NCBI GenBank assembly: GCA_937927695.1
Contig: CALBRU010000261.1
Coordinates: 1 to 14,893, forward strand
Reading direction: 5' to 3'
Origin: an uncultured Thiomonas sp.
GTDB lineage: Bacteria > Pseudomonadota > Gammaproteobacteria > Burkholderiales > Burkholderiaceae_C
Length of the DNA stretch: 14,893 nucleotides
The notes under the pieces were generated by a model that made no database searches, had not been told where the DNA came from, and saw only the letters and a program-made list of their open reading frames with translations. Made by a program: the position numbers and the translations under genes. Shown here piece by piece: positions 7,021-14,893 of the stretch. Position 1 is the first letter of the stretch, and each line of letters opens with the position of its first letter.

Positions 7021-10000
7021 ATGTCCATCCACGTCGCGCTTACGCACACCACCACCTACCGCTTCGACCGTCCGGTGGGCCTTTCGCCGCACATCGTGCG
7101 CCTGCGCCCCGCGCCGCATTGCCGCACGCCCATTCTGTCGTACAGCCAGCGGGTCGAACCGGCAGGACACTTCATCAACTGGCAGCAAGACCCGTTCTCC
7201 AACTACCTCGCCCGCCTGACCTTCCCCGAAAAGACCACGCTGCTGTCGATCACGGTCGATCTCGTGGCGGAGATGTCGGTGCTCAACCCCTTCGACTTCT
7301 TTCTCGAACCCGATGCGGAAAAATTCCCCTTCAGCTACGTCGCGGAACTAGAAGCCGAGCTCGGCCCCTATCTGGCGGCCGACCCGCTCACCCCGCGGCT
7401 CAAAGCCCTGATCGACAGCATCGACCGCACCCCGCGCCGCACGCAAGACTTTCTGGTCGATCTCAACCAGCGGCTGCAGCGCGACATCGGCTACACCGTC
7501 CGCCTGGAGCCCGGTGTGCAAACACCCGAGCAGACGCTCGAACTCGCCTGCGGCTCTTGCCGCGACACCGGCTGGCTGCTGGTGCAGGTGCTGCGCCACC
7601 TCGGGCTGGCCGCGCGCTTCGTCTCCGGCTACCTCATTCAGCTCACGCCCGATGTGAAGGCGCTCGACGGCCCCAGCGGCGCCGAAGCCGACTTCACCGA
7701 CCTGCACGCCTGGTGCGAAGTCTTCCTGCCCGGCGCCGGCTGGATCGGCCTCGACCCCACCTCCGGCCTGCTCGCAGGCGAGGGCCACATTCCGCTGGCC
7801 TGCACCCCGCAGCCTTCGGGCGCGGCGCCGGTTGAAGGCCTGGTGGACGAATGCGAGGTGGAGTTCAGCCACCACATGGCCGTCACGCGCATTTATGAAT
7901 CGCCGCGGGTCACCAAGCCCTATACCGACGACCAATGGCAGTCCGTGCTCACTCTGGGCGAAGTGGTGGACCAGCAACTGAAAGACGGCGATGTGCGGCT
8001 CACCCAGGGCGGTGAGCCGACCTTCGTCGCCACCACCGACCGCGACGCACCCGAATGGAACACCGACGCGCAGGGACCGACCAAGCGCGGCTATGCGGGC
8101 GAACTCATCGGCAAACTCATCGCCCGCTACGGCCCCGGCGGCTTTCTGCATTTCGGCCAGGGCAAGTGGTACCCCGGCGAGCAGTTGCCGCGCTGGGCGC
8201 TGTCGGCCATCTGGCGGCGCGACGGCCAGCCCTGCTGGCACAACCCCGAGCTGTTTGCCGACGAGCGCCTGGGCGGCACCGCCACCGCGCTCGACGCTCA
8301 CACCTTCATCCTCGCCCTGGTCGACACCCTGGGCGTCAACCCCGCCCACGTGCAAACCGGCTATGAAGACACCTGGTACTACCTGTGGCGCGAGCGCCGC
8401 CTGCCGGTCAACGTCGATCCGTTCGACTCGCGGGTGGAAGACGAACTGGAGCGCGCGCGGCTGCGTAAAGTGTTCGACCAGGGGCTGAAAACGCCCACCG
8501 GCTACGCCCTGCCGATCCGGCGCGAGCCGGGCGCACCCCAGCTCAGCGGCCCGCGCTGGGTCTCCGGCCCGTGGTTTTTCCGCGACGAACGCATGTATCT
8601 GTTCCCCGGCGACTCGGCGATGGGCTGGCGCCTGCCGCTGGACTCGCTGCCCTGGGCCACCGAGGGCGAGCGCGCCTCCGACTGGCCGCAAGACCCCTTC
8701 GCCCCGCGCAACGGCCTGCCTGACTCCGCCGCGCTGCGGCTGCAATACGGCCCGATGCACCGCATTGGGGGCGGCTACGCCGAAGGCGGCACCGTCGGCG
8801 TGCAAAACCAGGGCGCTGGCGCACCATATCGGGGCGCCAGCGCAGGCGTCGGGTCTGCGCCCCTGTCCAGCGGTGACGGTCAGCGGTTGCGGCCCGGCGA
8901 TGGCCGCCACCCCGACCGCTTCGAGTCCGCAGGCTGGATTTTGCGCACCGCGCTGTGCGTGGAGGCGCGCGGCGGCATTCTTTACGTGTTCATGCCGCCG
9001 CTGACGTCGGCGGAAGACTATCTCGATCTGCTCGCCGCCATCGAAACCACGGCGCAGCGCCTGCAGGTCAAGCTGGTGCTCGAAGGCTATCCGCCGCCGC
9101 GCGACCCGCGGCTGAACCTGCTGCAGGTCACGCCCGACCCCGGCGTGATCGAAGTCAACATCCACCCGGCGCACAACTGGGCCGAACTGGTCGATCACAC
9201 CGAATTCCTCTATCAGGCCGCGTTCGAGACCCGGCTGGGCGCGGAAAAATTCATGCTCGACGGCCGCCACACCGGCACCGGCGGCGGCAACCATGTGGTG
9301 CTCGGCGGCGCCACCCCGGCGGACAGCCCCTTCCTGCGTCGCCCAGATCTGCTGGCCAGCCTGCTGGCCTACTGGCACAACCATCCCTCCCTGAGCTATC
9401 TGTTTTCCGGTCTGTTCATCGGCCCGACCAGCCAGGCGCCGCGGGTGGACGAAGCGCGCGACGATCAGGTCTATGAGCTTGAAATCGCCCTGGCCGAACT
9501 GCGCGCCAACCGCGCACGCTACAGCGTCGAGGCTCCGGCGTGGTTTGTCGATCGCACCCTGCGCAACCTCCTGATCGACGTCACCGGCAACACCCATCGC
9601 AGCGAGTTCTGCATCGACAAGCTCTACAGCCCCGACGGCGCCACCGGCCGGCTCGGTCTGCTCGAACTGCGCGCTTTCGAAATGCCGCCGCACGCCCGCA
9701 TGAGCGTGGTGCAGCAACTGCTGCTGCGCGCCCTCATCGCCCGCTTCTGGCACACGCCCTACACCGCCGCACTGCAGCGCTGGGGCACCGCCCTGCACGA
9801 CCGCTTCCTGCTGCCCACCTTCATTGCGATGGACTTCGACGACGTGCTGACCGAACTGCGCGAGGCCGGCTTCGACTTCGACCCGCAGTGGTTCGCCCCG
9901 CACCACACCTTCCGCTTCCCGTTGCTGGGCGATTACGCGGTGAGTGGCATGAAGCTGGAACTGCGCATGGCGCTCGAACCCTGGCACGTCATGGGCGAAG

Positions 10001-10458
10001 AGGGCGCGGCGGGCACCACGGTGCGCTATGTCGATTCCTCGCTGGAACGAGTGGAGGTGAAGATCAATGGCCTGACCGACAGCCGCCATGTGCTCACGGT
10101 CAACGGCCAGGCCGTGCCGCTGCAACCCACCGGGCGCAGCGGCGAGTTTGTCTGCGGGGTGCGCTACCGCGCGTGGCATCCGCCCTCGGCGCTGCACCCT
10201 GGCATCGGTGTGCACGCGCCGCTGACCTTCGATCTGGTCGATACCTGGATGGAGCGCTCGCTCGGCGGTTGCCAGTACCACGTCGAGCACCCGGGCGGCA
10301 GCAATCCCACTGTCTTCCCCATCAACTCCTACGAGGCCGAAAGCCGCCGTCTGTCGCGCTTTTTCCGCATGGGCCACACGCCGGGCCGCATGCGGGTGAC
10401 GCCGGTGCATCCCAGCCTGGAATTCCCCTTCACCCTGGATTTGCGAACGGGCGCGTGA
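7021..10458 (+). CDS. Transglutaminase-like / DUF2126 putative amidoligase fusion
   Basis: This is a 1145-residue two-part protein. Residues 1 to about 290 are a bacterial transglutaminase-like module: a beta-rich N-terminal domain (THTTTYRFDRPVGLSPH) then the papain-like core with Cys180 (GSCRDTGWLL), His229 (DLHAWCEVF) and Asp245 (IGLDPTSG), a complete Cys-His-Asp triad. From about 310 to the end is a DUF2126 region, classed as a putative amidoligase of the glutamine-synthetase-fold group. Its blocks include LTQGGEPTF (327-335), HFGQGKWYPGEQLPRW, and TGTGGGNH (751-758). A Gly/Ala/Arg-rich linker at about 583-635 looks unconserved and contains an inverted repeat at DNA level. AAGG lies 7 nt before the start. 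There is no signal peptide, so action in the cytosol is expected. Having a peptide-bond-handling and a ligase domain in one chain suggests successive steps on the same product. The substrate is unknown. Confidence 0.92.
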   Translation: MSIHVALTHTTTYRFDRPVGLSPHIVRLRPAPHCRTPILSYSQRVEPAGHFINWQQDPFSNYLARLTFPEKTTLLSITVDLVAEMSVLNPFDFFLEPDAEKFPFSYVAELEAELGPYLAADPLTPRLKALIDSIDRTPRRTQDFLVDLNQRLQRDIGYTVRLEPGVQTPEQTLELACGSCRDTGWLLVQVLRHLGLAARFVSGYLIQLTPDVKALDGPSGAEADFTDLHAWCEVFLPGAGWIGLDPTSGLLAGEGHIPLACTPQPSGAAPVEGLVDECEVEFSHHMAVTRIYESPRVTKPYTDDQWQSVLTLGEVVDQQLKDGDVRLTQGGEPTFVATTDRDAPEWNTDAQGPTKRGYAGELIGKLIARYGPGGFLHFGQGKWYPGEQLPRWALSAIWRRDGQPCWHNPELFADERLGGTATALDAHTFILALVDTLGVNPAHVQTGYEDTWYYLWRERRLPVNVDPFDSRVEDELERARLRKVFDQGLKTPTGYALPIRREPGAPQLSGPRWVSGPWFFRDERMYLFPGDSAMGWRLPLDSLPWATEGERASDWPQDPFAPRNGLPDSAALRLQYGPMHRIGGGYAEGGTVGVQNQGAGAPYRGASAGVGSAPLSSGDGQRLRPGDGRHPDRFESAGWILRTALCVEARGGILYVFMPPLTSAEDYLDLLAAIETTAQRLQVKLVLEGYPPPRDPRLNLLQVTPDPGVIEVNIHPAHNWAELVDHTEFLYQAAFETRLGAEKFMLDGRHTGTGGGNHVVLGGATPADSPFLRRPDLLASLLAYWHNHPSLSYLFSGLFIGPTSQAPRVDEARDDQVYELEIALAELRANRARYSVEAPAWFVDRTLRNLLIDVTGNTHRSEFCIDKLYSPDGATGRLGLLELRAFEMPPHARMSVVQQLLLRALIARFWHTPYTAALQRWGTALHDRFLLPTFIAMDFDDVLTELREAGFDFDPQWFAPHHTFRFPLLGDYAVSGMKLELRMALEPWHVMGEEGAAGTTVRYVDSSLERVEVKINGLTDSRHVLTVNGQAVPLQPTGRSGEFVCGVRYRAWHPPSALHPGIGVHAPLTFDLVDTWMERSLGGCQYHVEHPGGSNPTVFPINSYEAESRRLSRFFRMGHTPGRMRVTPVHPSLEFPFTLDLRTGA
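8813..8843. repeat. Inverted repeat inside the linker of the transglutaminase/DUF2126 gene
   Basis: GCGCTGGCGC (8813-8822) and GCGCCAGCGC (8834-8843) form a perfect 10-bp stem with an 11-nt loop. The repeat lies in frame within the low-complexity linker (about residues 598-608). It may be a remnant of a small palindromic element or simply a result of GC-rich low-complexity sequence. Confidence 0.5.
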
Positions 10459-10472
10459 AATTTGACCGAAAT

Positions 10473-10506
10473 CGGGGGATGCCCGCCGCTGTCTCGGCGT
10501 CCCCCG
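10473..10506 (+). other. Strong hairpin just upstream of the ATP-grasp/alpha-E fusion gene
   Basis: The arms 10473-10483 (CGGGGGATGCC) and 10496-10506 (GGCGTCCCCCG) pair over 11 bp with a single T/G mismatch that becomes a G-U wobble in RNA; the loop is 12 nt. The hairpin fills most of the 49-bp gap between two genes of the run and ends 1 nt before the ATG at 10508. No T-run follows, so it is not a standard terminator. No Shine-Dalgarno sequence is visible in the gap. It may stabilise an mRNA end, lower expression of the downstream genes, or indicate that translation begins at the next ATG (10523). Confidence 0.6.
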
Positions 10507-10507
10507 C

Positions 10508-13096
10508 ATGCCACAATGTCATATGGTCAGCCTGTTCCAATCACAATCGCAAGGCGCTTTCGATCCGGGTGAAGACTGCGCCGCGCTCGCCCGCGACCTG
10601 GCTTCCCCCGTCATCCCCGGCCACTGGGACGAATTGCGCGGCGGCGTCTCCGATGGCGGGGCGGGTGCGCCGCTGGCCCCACTCTGGAACCACTTTTTCC
10701 GCCTGCTCGGCTCCGGCGGCTTCGACAGCCTGAGCGCACGGCAGCAGCAGTTGCTGCAGCAAATTCACGACGACGGCGTGACCTACAACGTCCACGCCGA
10801 CGCCGCGCAAGCCGTGCGCGCCTGGTCGGTCGATCTGTTTCCGCTGCTGATCGATGCCGACTCGTGGAAGCAGATTTCCGCCGGTATCGCACAGCGCGCC
10901 GCGCTGCTCAACACCATCCTCGCCGACCTCTACACCGGCCCGCAGCGCATCCTCAAGGAAGGGCTGCTGCCACCGGCGCTGGTGCAGGGGCATCCCGGCT
11001 ATTTGCGTGCCCTGCACGGCCATGCACCACCGGGCAATATCTGGCTGCACATCGCCGCCTTCGATCTGGCGCGCGGGCCCGATGGCGTTTGGCGCGTGGT
11101 CAATCAGCGGGTGCAGGCGCCCTCGGGCCTGGGCTATCTGCTGGAAAACCGCATCCTCATCTCCCGCCTGTTTCCCGAAGCCTTCAGTCAGCTCAAAGTG
11201 CAGCGCCTGGCGGCGAGCTACCGCCTGCTGATGGATACGCTGCTGCGGCTGTCGCCCGGCGGCGTGGGCAGCCGCGTGGTGTTGCTCACCCCCGGCCCGT
11301 ACAGCGAAACCTATTTCGAACAGGTCTATCTGGCGCGCTATCTGGGCATCACCCTGGCCGAAGGCAGCGACCTCACGGTGCGCGAAGACCGGCTCTATCT
11401 CAAGACCCTGCGCGGCCTGGAGCCGGTGCATGTGGTGCTGCGCCGGCTCGACGACAGCTTCTGCGACCCGCTCGAACTGCGCCCCGACTCCATGCTGGGC
11501 GTCGCCGGCCTGCTGCAGGCGGTGCGTGCGGGCAACGTGCTCGTGGCCAACGCGCTCGGCGCCGGTTTTCTCGAATCGCCCGCGGTGCAGGGTTTTCTGC
11601 CCAAGCTGTGCGAAACCCTGCTGGGCGAGCCGCTCAAGCTGCCTTCGCTGCCCACCTGGTGGTGCGGCGAGCCCGGCGTATGCGAGGCGCCGCTGGACGA
11701 TCTGCGCGCCTGGGTGATCAAACCGGTGCACGCGGAATGCGGCTTCGAGCCCACGGTGATGGCCAGCCTCGATTACGGCCAACTGCCCGCCTGGCGCGAA
11801 CGGGTGCAGTCCAACCCGGCGCTGGTCACCCTGCAGCAATATCAACCCCTGCCGCATGTGCCGGTGTGGAGCGACGAGCGCCTGGCCGCCCGCGCCGCCA
11901 TGCTGCGGGTGTATGCCCTGTCAGACGGCCGCGGCGGCTGGCGCGTGCTGCCTGGCGGGCTGGTGCGCACCGCGCCGCGCGGGGGCAACACCGTGTCGAT
12001 GCAGCGCGGCGGCAGCAGCCAGGACGCCTGGATCATCACCGGCGACGCGGTGGACACCTCCACCCTGCTGCCCGAGCCGATGCGCCCGCAAGATCTGATC
12101 AATCATCACCGCGTGGTCACCAGCCGCGCCGCCGAAAACCTTTACTGGCTCGGACGCTACTGCGAACGCGCCGAATTCAGCGCTCGGTTGGCGCGCATCA
12201 CCCTGCGCGCGCTATCGGGCGACGACGATCTGGGCCCGGCCGTATGCGACATGCTCGACCAATGGTGTCGCAGCAACGGCCTGGTCGAGAAAGAAGCGCC
12301 CGATCTTCGCGACAACCCTCAAGGCTTCGAGCACTGCGTGGTGCGCGGTCTCGTGCCGGGGCAGCACGCCGGCGGCATCGTGCAGAACCTGCAGTCGCTG
12401 GGCCACGCGGCCACTCAAGTTCGCGAACGTCTGGGCGGCGACCACCGGCAATGGATCGCTTCGGCCACCGCGCTGGAGCTTTTGCCCACGGCCTCGCGGC
12501 GGGAAGAATTGCAGTCGGCCCAGGCCTTGCGCGGGTTGGAGCAGCTCACCGAAGTGCTCAGCGCCATCACCGGCGCGCAAACCGACCGCATGACCCGCGA
12601 CGACGGCTGGCGCCTGCTGAGCATCGGCCGCCACATCGAGCGCCTCTTGCTGCTGGGGCAAGCGCTGGCCGTGGCCTTCCGCAGCGGCGCGGTGCACAGC
12701 GACAGCGGCTTCAACCTGCTGCTGGCGCTGTTCGACAGCACCATCACCTACCGCGCGCTCTACCAGAAGCGGCTGGAAGTTCCGCCCCTGCTCGACCTGC
12801 TCATGCTGGACCGCGAAAACCCCCGCGCCCTGGGCTGGGTAGCGCAGACCCTGCGCGCACGCATGGCCAGACTGCCCGGCGAGGCCGCCGACAAAGAAGC
12901 CCTGATCGCCCTCGCGCCCGATCCCGATGACTGGCACCTGCCCGAACTCTGCACCCACACCCAAGAGTTGCATTACACATGGCTGGATCTCGCCCTGACG
13001 CAGAGCATGGATCTCGCCTGGCGCCTGTCGGACGAGATCAGCCGCCGCTATTTCGCCCACGCCAGCCTGCCTGACCGCACCCTGGGCGGGTATTGA
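10508..13096 (+). CDS. Circularly permuted ATP-grasp / alpha-E fusion protein (second copy)
   Basis: This 862-residue protein joins the two domains encoded separately by the first two genes of the run. ATP-grasp blocks are at about 85-520: APSGLGYLLENR (from 204), LTPGPYSETYFEQVY, RRLDDSFCDPLEL, IKPVH (Lys405, His408), PGGLVRTA, and GGSSQDAWII. The alpha-E domain runs from about 536 to the end, opening with SRAAENLYWLGRYCERAEFS (from 539). Against the stand-alone ATP-grasp protein, the acidic pair 160-161 is Asn199-Gln200, the GAGGYGM loop is AECGFEP, and Lys466 is Gln505. In the alpha-E part the second ERADNTARLL motif is reduced to ERLLLLGQAL (711-720). It may therefore be a structural or regulatory partner, or have another specificity. 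The start is uncertain: ATG at 10508 or 10523, neither with a clear ribosome binding site. Confidence 0.9.
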   Translation: MPQCHMVSLFQSQSQGAFDPGEDCAALARDLASPVIPGHWDELRGGVSDGGAGAPLAPLWNHFFRLLGSGGFDSLSARQQQLLQQIHDDGVTYNVHADAAQAVRAWSVDLFPLLIDADSWKQISAGIAQRAALLNTILADLYTGPQRILKEGLLPPALVQGHPGYLRALHGHAPPGNIWLHIAAFDLARGPDGVWRVVNQRVQAPSGLGYLLENRILISRLFPEAFSQLKVQRLAASYRLLMDTLLRLSPGGVGSRVVLLTPGPYSETYFEQVYLARYLGITLAEGSDLTVREDRLYLKTLRGLEPVHVVLRRLDDSFCDPLELRPDSMLGVAGLLQAVRAGNVLVANALGAGFLESPAVQGFLPKLCETLLGEPLKLPSLPTWWCGEPGVCEAPLDDLRAWVIKPVHAECGFEPTVMASLDYGQLPAWRERVQSNPALVTLQQYQPLPHVPVWSDERLAARAAMLRVYALSDGRGGWRVLPGGLVRTAPRGGNTVSMQRGGSSQDAWIITGDAVDTSTLLPEPMRPQDLINHHRVVTSRAAENLYWLGRYCERAEFSARLARITLRALSGDDDLGPAVCDMLDQWCRSNGLVEKEAPDLRDNPQGFEHCVVRGLVPGQHAGGIVQNLQSLGHAATQVRERLGGDHRQWIASATALELLPTASRREELQSAQALRGLEQLTEVLSAITGAQTDRMTRDDGWRLLSIGRHIERLLLLGQALAVAFRSGAVHSDSGFNLLLALFDSTITYRALYQKRLEVPPLLDLLMLDRENPRALGWVAQTLRARMARLPGEAADKEALIALAPDPDDWHLPELCTHTQELHYTWLDLALTQSMDLAWRLSDEISRRYFAHASLPDRTLGGY

Positions 13097-13107
13097 AAGC
13101 CGCACGC

Positions 13108-14025
13108 ATGACTCAAGACGCCTCTACCGCGCAGGCTGACGCCGTGCTCTACCGCGTGGTGCACGAAACCGCCTACGCCTATTCCACCCCGGTCGAACTC
13201 GCCCACCATCTGGCGCATCTCTGCCCGCTCGATCATGCCGCGCAGGAACGCATCGACTACGTCTGCGACATCCACCCCGAGCCCGAACATCGTCACAGTG
13301 ATGTCGATGTGTTCGGCAACCGGCGCGAGTTCTTCGCCTACTACAGCCCGCACGACACCCTGACCGTGCGCGCCGTCAGCTTGGTACAAGTGCGCGCGCC
13401 CAAGGCGCCCGACTGGGAGGCCAGCCCGCCGTGGGAACAGGTGCGCGAACAACTGCTCTACCGTGCCGGAAAACCCTATGTCGCCGAGGCCGAATACACC
13501 TTCGGCACCCATTTCTCTCCGCTGTTCGCTGCCGCCGCCGCCTACGCCGCCCCCAGCTTTGCGCCCGAGCAACCGTTGCTCGGTGGCGCGCTCGACCTGA
13601 TGCAGCGCATTCACGCCGACTTCACCTACAACCCCGAGAGCACCGAAGTGCAGACCCGCGCCCCGCAGGCGCTCGAACTGCGCGCCGGCGTCTGCCAGGA
13701 CTATGCGCACATCATGATTTCCGCCCTGCGCAGCCTCGGGCTGGCCGCGCGCTACGTCAGCGGCTACCTGCGCTCGCATCCCAAGCCCGGCGAAGAACAA
13801 CTCGTCGGCGCCGATGCCTCGCATGCCTGGGTGGCCGTGTGGTGCCCGGTCAACGGCTGGGTGGAGTTCGACCCCACCAACAACCGACAGCCCGCGGCCG
13901 ATTATGTGCGCATCGCCCTGGGCCGCGACTTCGCCGACGTCTCTCCCCTGCGTGGCGTCATCCGCGGCGGCGGCGATCACACCCTCAAAGTCGGAGTGCG
14001 CGTCAGCCCGGCAGACCCGCGCTGA
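13108..14025 (+). CDS. Transglutaminase-like family protein
   Basis: This is a 305-residue cytosolic protein with the same two-part plan as the N-terminus of the large fusion: a beta-rich N-terminal domain (LYRVVHETAYAYSTPVELAH) followed by the papain-like core. The triad is complete: Cys196 (AGVCQDYAH), His239 (DASHAWVAV) and Asp255 (VEFDPTNN). The end, containing GRDFADVSPLRGVIRGGG, is typical of these bacterial proteins, which are better regarded as peptidase or amide-transfer enzymes than as true protein cross-linkers. The ATG at 13108 is chosen. A TTG at 13093 would overlap the previous stop in a TTGA arrangement that is often seen in coupled genes and would add five residues. This is the last gene of the run; the next gene is convergent and ends 12 bp away. 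Confidence 0.93.
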   Translation: MTQDASTAQADAVLYRVVHETAYAYSTPVELAHHLAHLCPLDHAAQERIDYVCDIHPEPEHRHSDVDVFGNRREFFAYYSPHDTLTVRAVSLVQVRAPKAPDWEASPPWEQVREQLLYRAGKPYVAEAEYTFGTHFSPLFAAAAAYAAPSFAPEQPLLGGALDLMQRIHADFTYNPESTEVQTRAPQALELRAGVCQDYAHIMISALRSLGLAARYVSGYLRSHPKPGEEQLVGADASHAWVAVWCPVNGWVEFDPTNNRQPAADYVRIALGRDFADVSPLRGVIRGGGDHTLKVGVRVSPADPR

Positions 14026-14037
14026 CCTTACCCCACC

Positions 14038-14619
14038 TTATGTGCGCAGCCGATTGAGCGACTGCAGCTCGTAAATCAACCTCGTGCGCACGCCATTGAT
14101 CGACAGCGTGTCCTCGATGCCCTTGACCGCGCGGCCCGCTGCGGGCGCATACCAGTAGTGCGTCATCACCGTGGCCTGCGCGGCGGTGTAATGCCCTTGC
14201 AGGCGAAAGGTGTGAAACGTGCCTGCGGGCACGGTGAGAGTTTGCTCGGCCTCGACGCTCACGCTCACGCCCAACCGCGTGTGCAACTCCCACTCGGGCT
14301 GGCTCTGGGTGATAGTGTCCTTCCAGTTCTTGCCCACGCTCAGTGGGAACATGAACTGCGGAAACGCCGGGCTGTATTGGATCGCCTCGCCCGGGACGAT
14401 CTCGCGTGAGAGCAGATCGAACTGCTTGGAATAGATGTTTTTCAGCACCGGCGCGTCGGCCTTGTTGGTGCGCTGCACTTCGACATGCACCTCGCCATTC
14501 GGCCCGATCTGCGTGACGTGATTGGCCAGCACTAGACCGGCGTCGCCGCGCTCGACTTCTTCCTGCGTGCGGGTGACGAACACCCAGCGGTCTCCAACGC
14601 GAATATCGGGCAATTGCAT
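14038..14619 (-). CDS. Hypothetical protein, about 193 residues, beta-rich
   Basis: I do not recognise this protein. It starts MQLPDIRVGDRWVFVTRTQE and ends with a run of strand-like segments, including VPAGTFHTFRLQGHYTA and THYWYAPAAGRAVKGIEDT, of the kind seen in beta-barrel or lipocalin-like secreted proteins (similar in feel to DUF3108-type proteins). No signal peptide or membrane segment is visible at the chosen start, which is unexpected for that kind of fold. The start at 14619 is supported by AGGAG (minus strand, 14627-14631) with a 7-nt spacer. The longer frame from 14754 would add 45 Arg/Pro-rich residues, still without a signal peptide, and would overlap the methyltransferase gene. 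It is convergent with the transglutaminase gene and lies downstream of the methyltransferase gene on the same strand. Confidence 0.75.
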   Translation of the reverse strand: MQLPDIRVGDRWVFVTRTQEEVERGDAGLVLANHVTQIGPNGEVHVEVQRTNKADAPVLKNIYSKQFDLLSREIVPGEAIQYSPAFPQFMFPLSVGKNWKDTITQSQPEWELHTRLGVSVSVEAEQTLTVPAGTFHTFRLQGHYTAAQATVMTHYWYAPAAGRAVKGIEDTLSINGVRTRLIYELQSLNRLRT

Positions 14620-14626
14620 CTGGGGT

Positions 14627-14631
14627 CTCCT
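14627..14631 (-). promoter_or_regulatory. Ribosome binding site of the 193-residue hypothetical gene
   Basis: Read on the minus strand this is AGGAG, 7 nt before the ATG at 14619. It decides this start over the upstream ATG at 14754. Confidence 0.6.
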
Positions 14632-14713
14632 GCAATGAGTCAGTGGTGCGATTTTGCCCGCGCGCCCTGCGGCACGCTGCAGACGGCGTAATGCCCGCCG
14701 CGGCGTGGGTGAA

Positions 14714-14893
<180 letters not shown>

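Noticed and set aside
7348..10509. Very long open frame on the minus strand (over 1000 codons) opposite the transglutaminase/DUF2126 gene
   Set aside because: It has the same low-complexity composition as other antisense shadows, and the plus strand has clear catalytic motifs throughout.
14026..14075. Terminator between the convergent transglutaminase and hypothetical genes
   Set aside because: Only a 4-bp stem (GAGC/GCTC) was found with no T-run on either strand, so no intrinsic terminator can be claimed.

Overview
The window is about 14.9 kb of GC-rich DNA from what looks like a beta-proteobacterium, probably Burkholderiales. The evidence is ComEC of the proteobacterial type, a homocysteine S-methyltransferase that ends right after its zinc-site domain (as in split MetH systems), and the codon use. 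A Thiomonas-like genus is a guess. No RNA genes, insertion sequences or CRISPR arrays were seen.

Layout. Positions 1-951 (minus) hold the N-terminal part of a Tat-type exported lipoprotein of unknown function that runs off the left edge. Positions 1177-1773 (minus) hold a lipoprotein with a C-terminal MliC-like lysozyme-inhibitor domain. Positions 1982-4474 (plus) hold comEC, the DNA-uptake channel, starting at TTG. Positions 4547-14025 (plus) hold five closely spaced co-directional genes: a circularly permuted ATP-grasp protein, a stand-alone alpha-E protein, a large transglutaminase/DUF2126 amidoligase fusion, an ATP-grasp/alpha-E fusion, and a second transglutaminase-like protein. Positions 14038-14619 (minus) hold an unrecognised protein of about 193 residues. 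Positions 14714-14893 (minus) hold the C-terminus of a MetH-type homocysteine methyltransferase.

The centre of interest is the five-gene cluster. Its domains are those predicted by comparative genomics to make or modify peptide-like amide-bonded molecules: ATP-grasp and amidoligase domains would form amide bonds, transglutaminase-fold proteins would cut or transfer them, and alpha-E proteins are partners of unknown role. The ATP-grasp plus alpha-E pair occurs twice, once as separate genes and once fused. The fused copy has lost several motif residues that the separate copy keeps.

The 72-bp gap before the cluster contains a very good sigma-54 (RpoN) -24/-12 promoter match at 4498-4513. A perfect 7+7 inverted repeat lies about 65 bp upstream of the inferred transcription start, inside the 3' end of comEC. 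This suggests an operon that is switched on by an activator, possibly under nitrogen or another nutrient limitation. Other structures noted are a strong hairpin just before the fusion gene (10473-10506), an inverted repeat inside a low-complexity linker of the transglutaminase/DUF2126 gene (8813-8843), and overlapping palindromes between the two left-hand lipoprotein genes (1098-1122).
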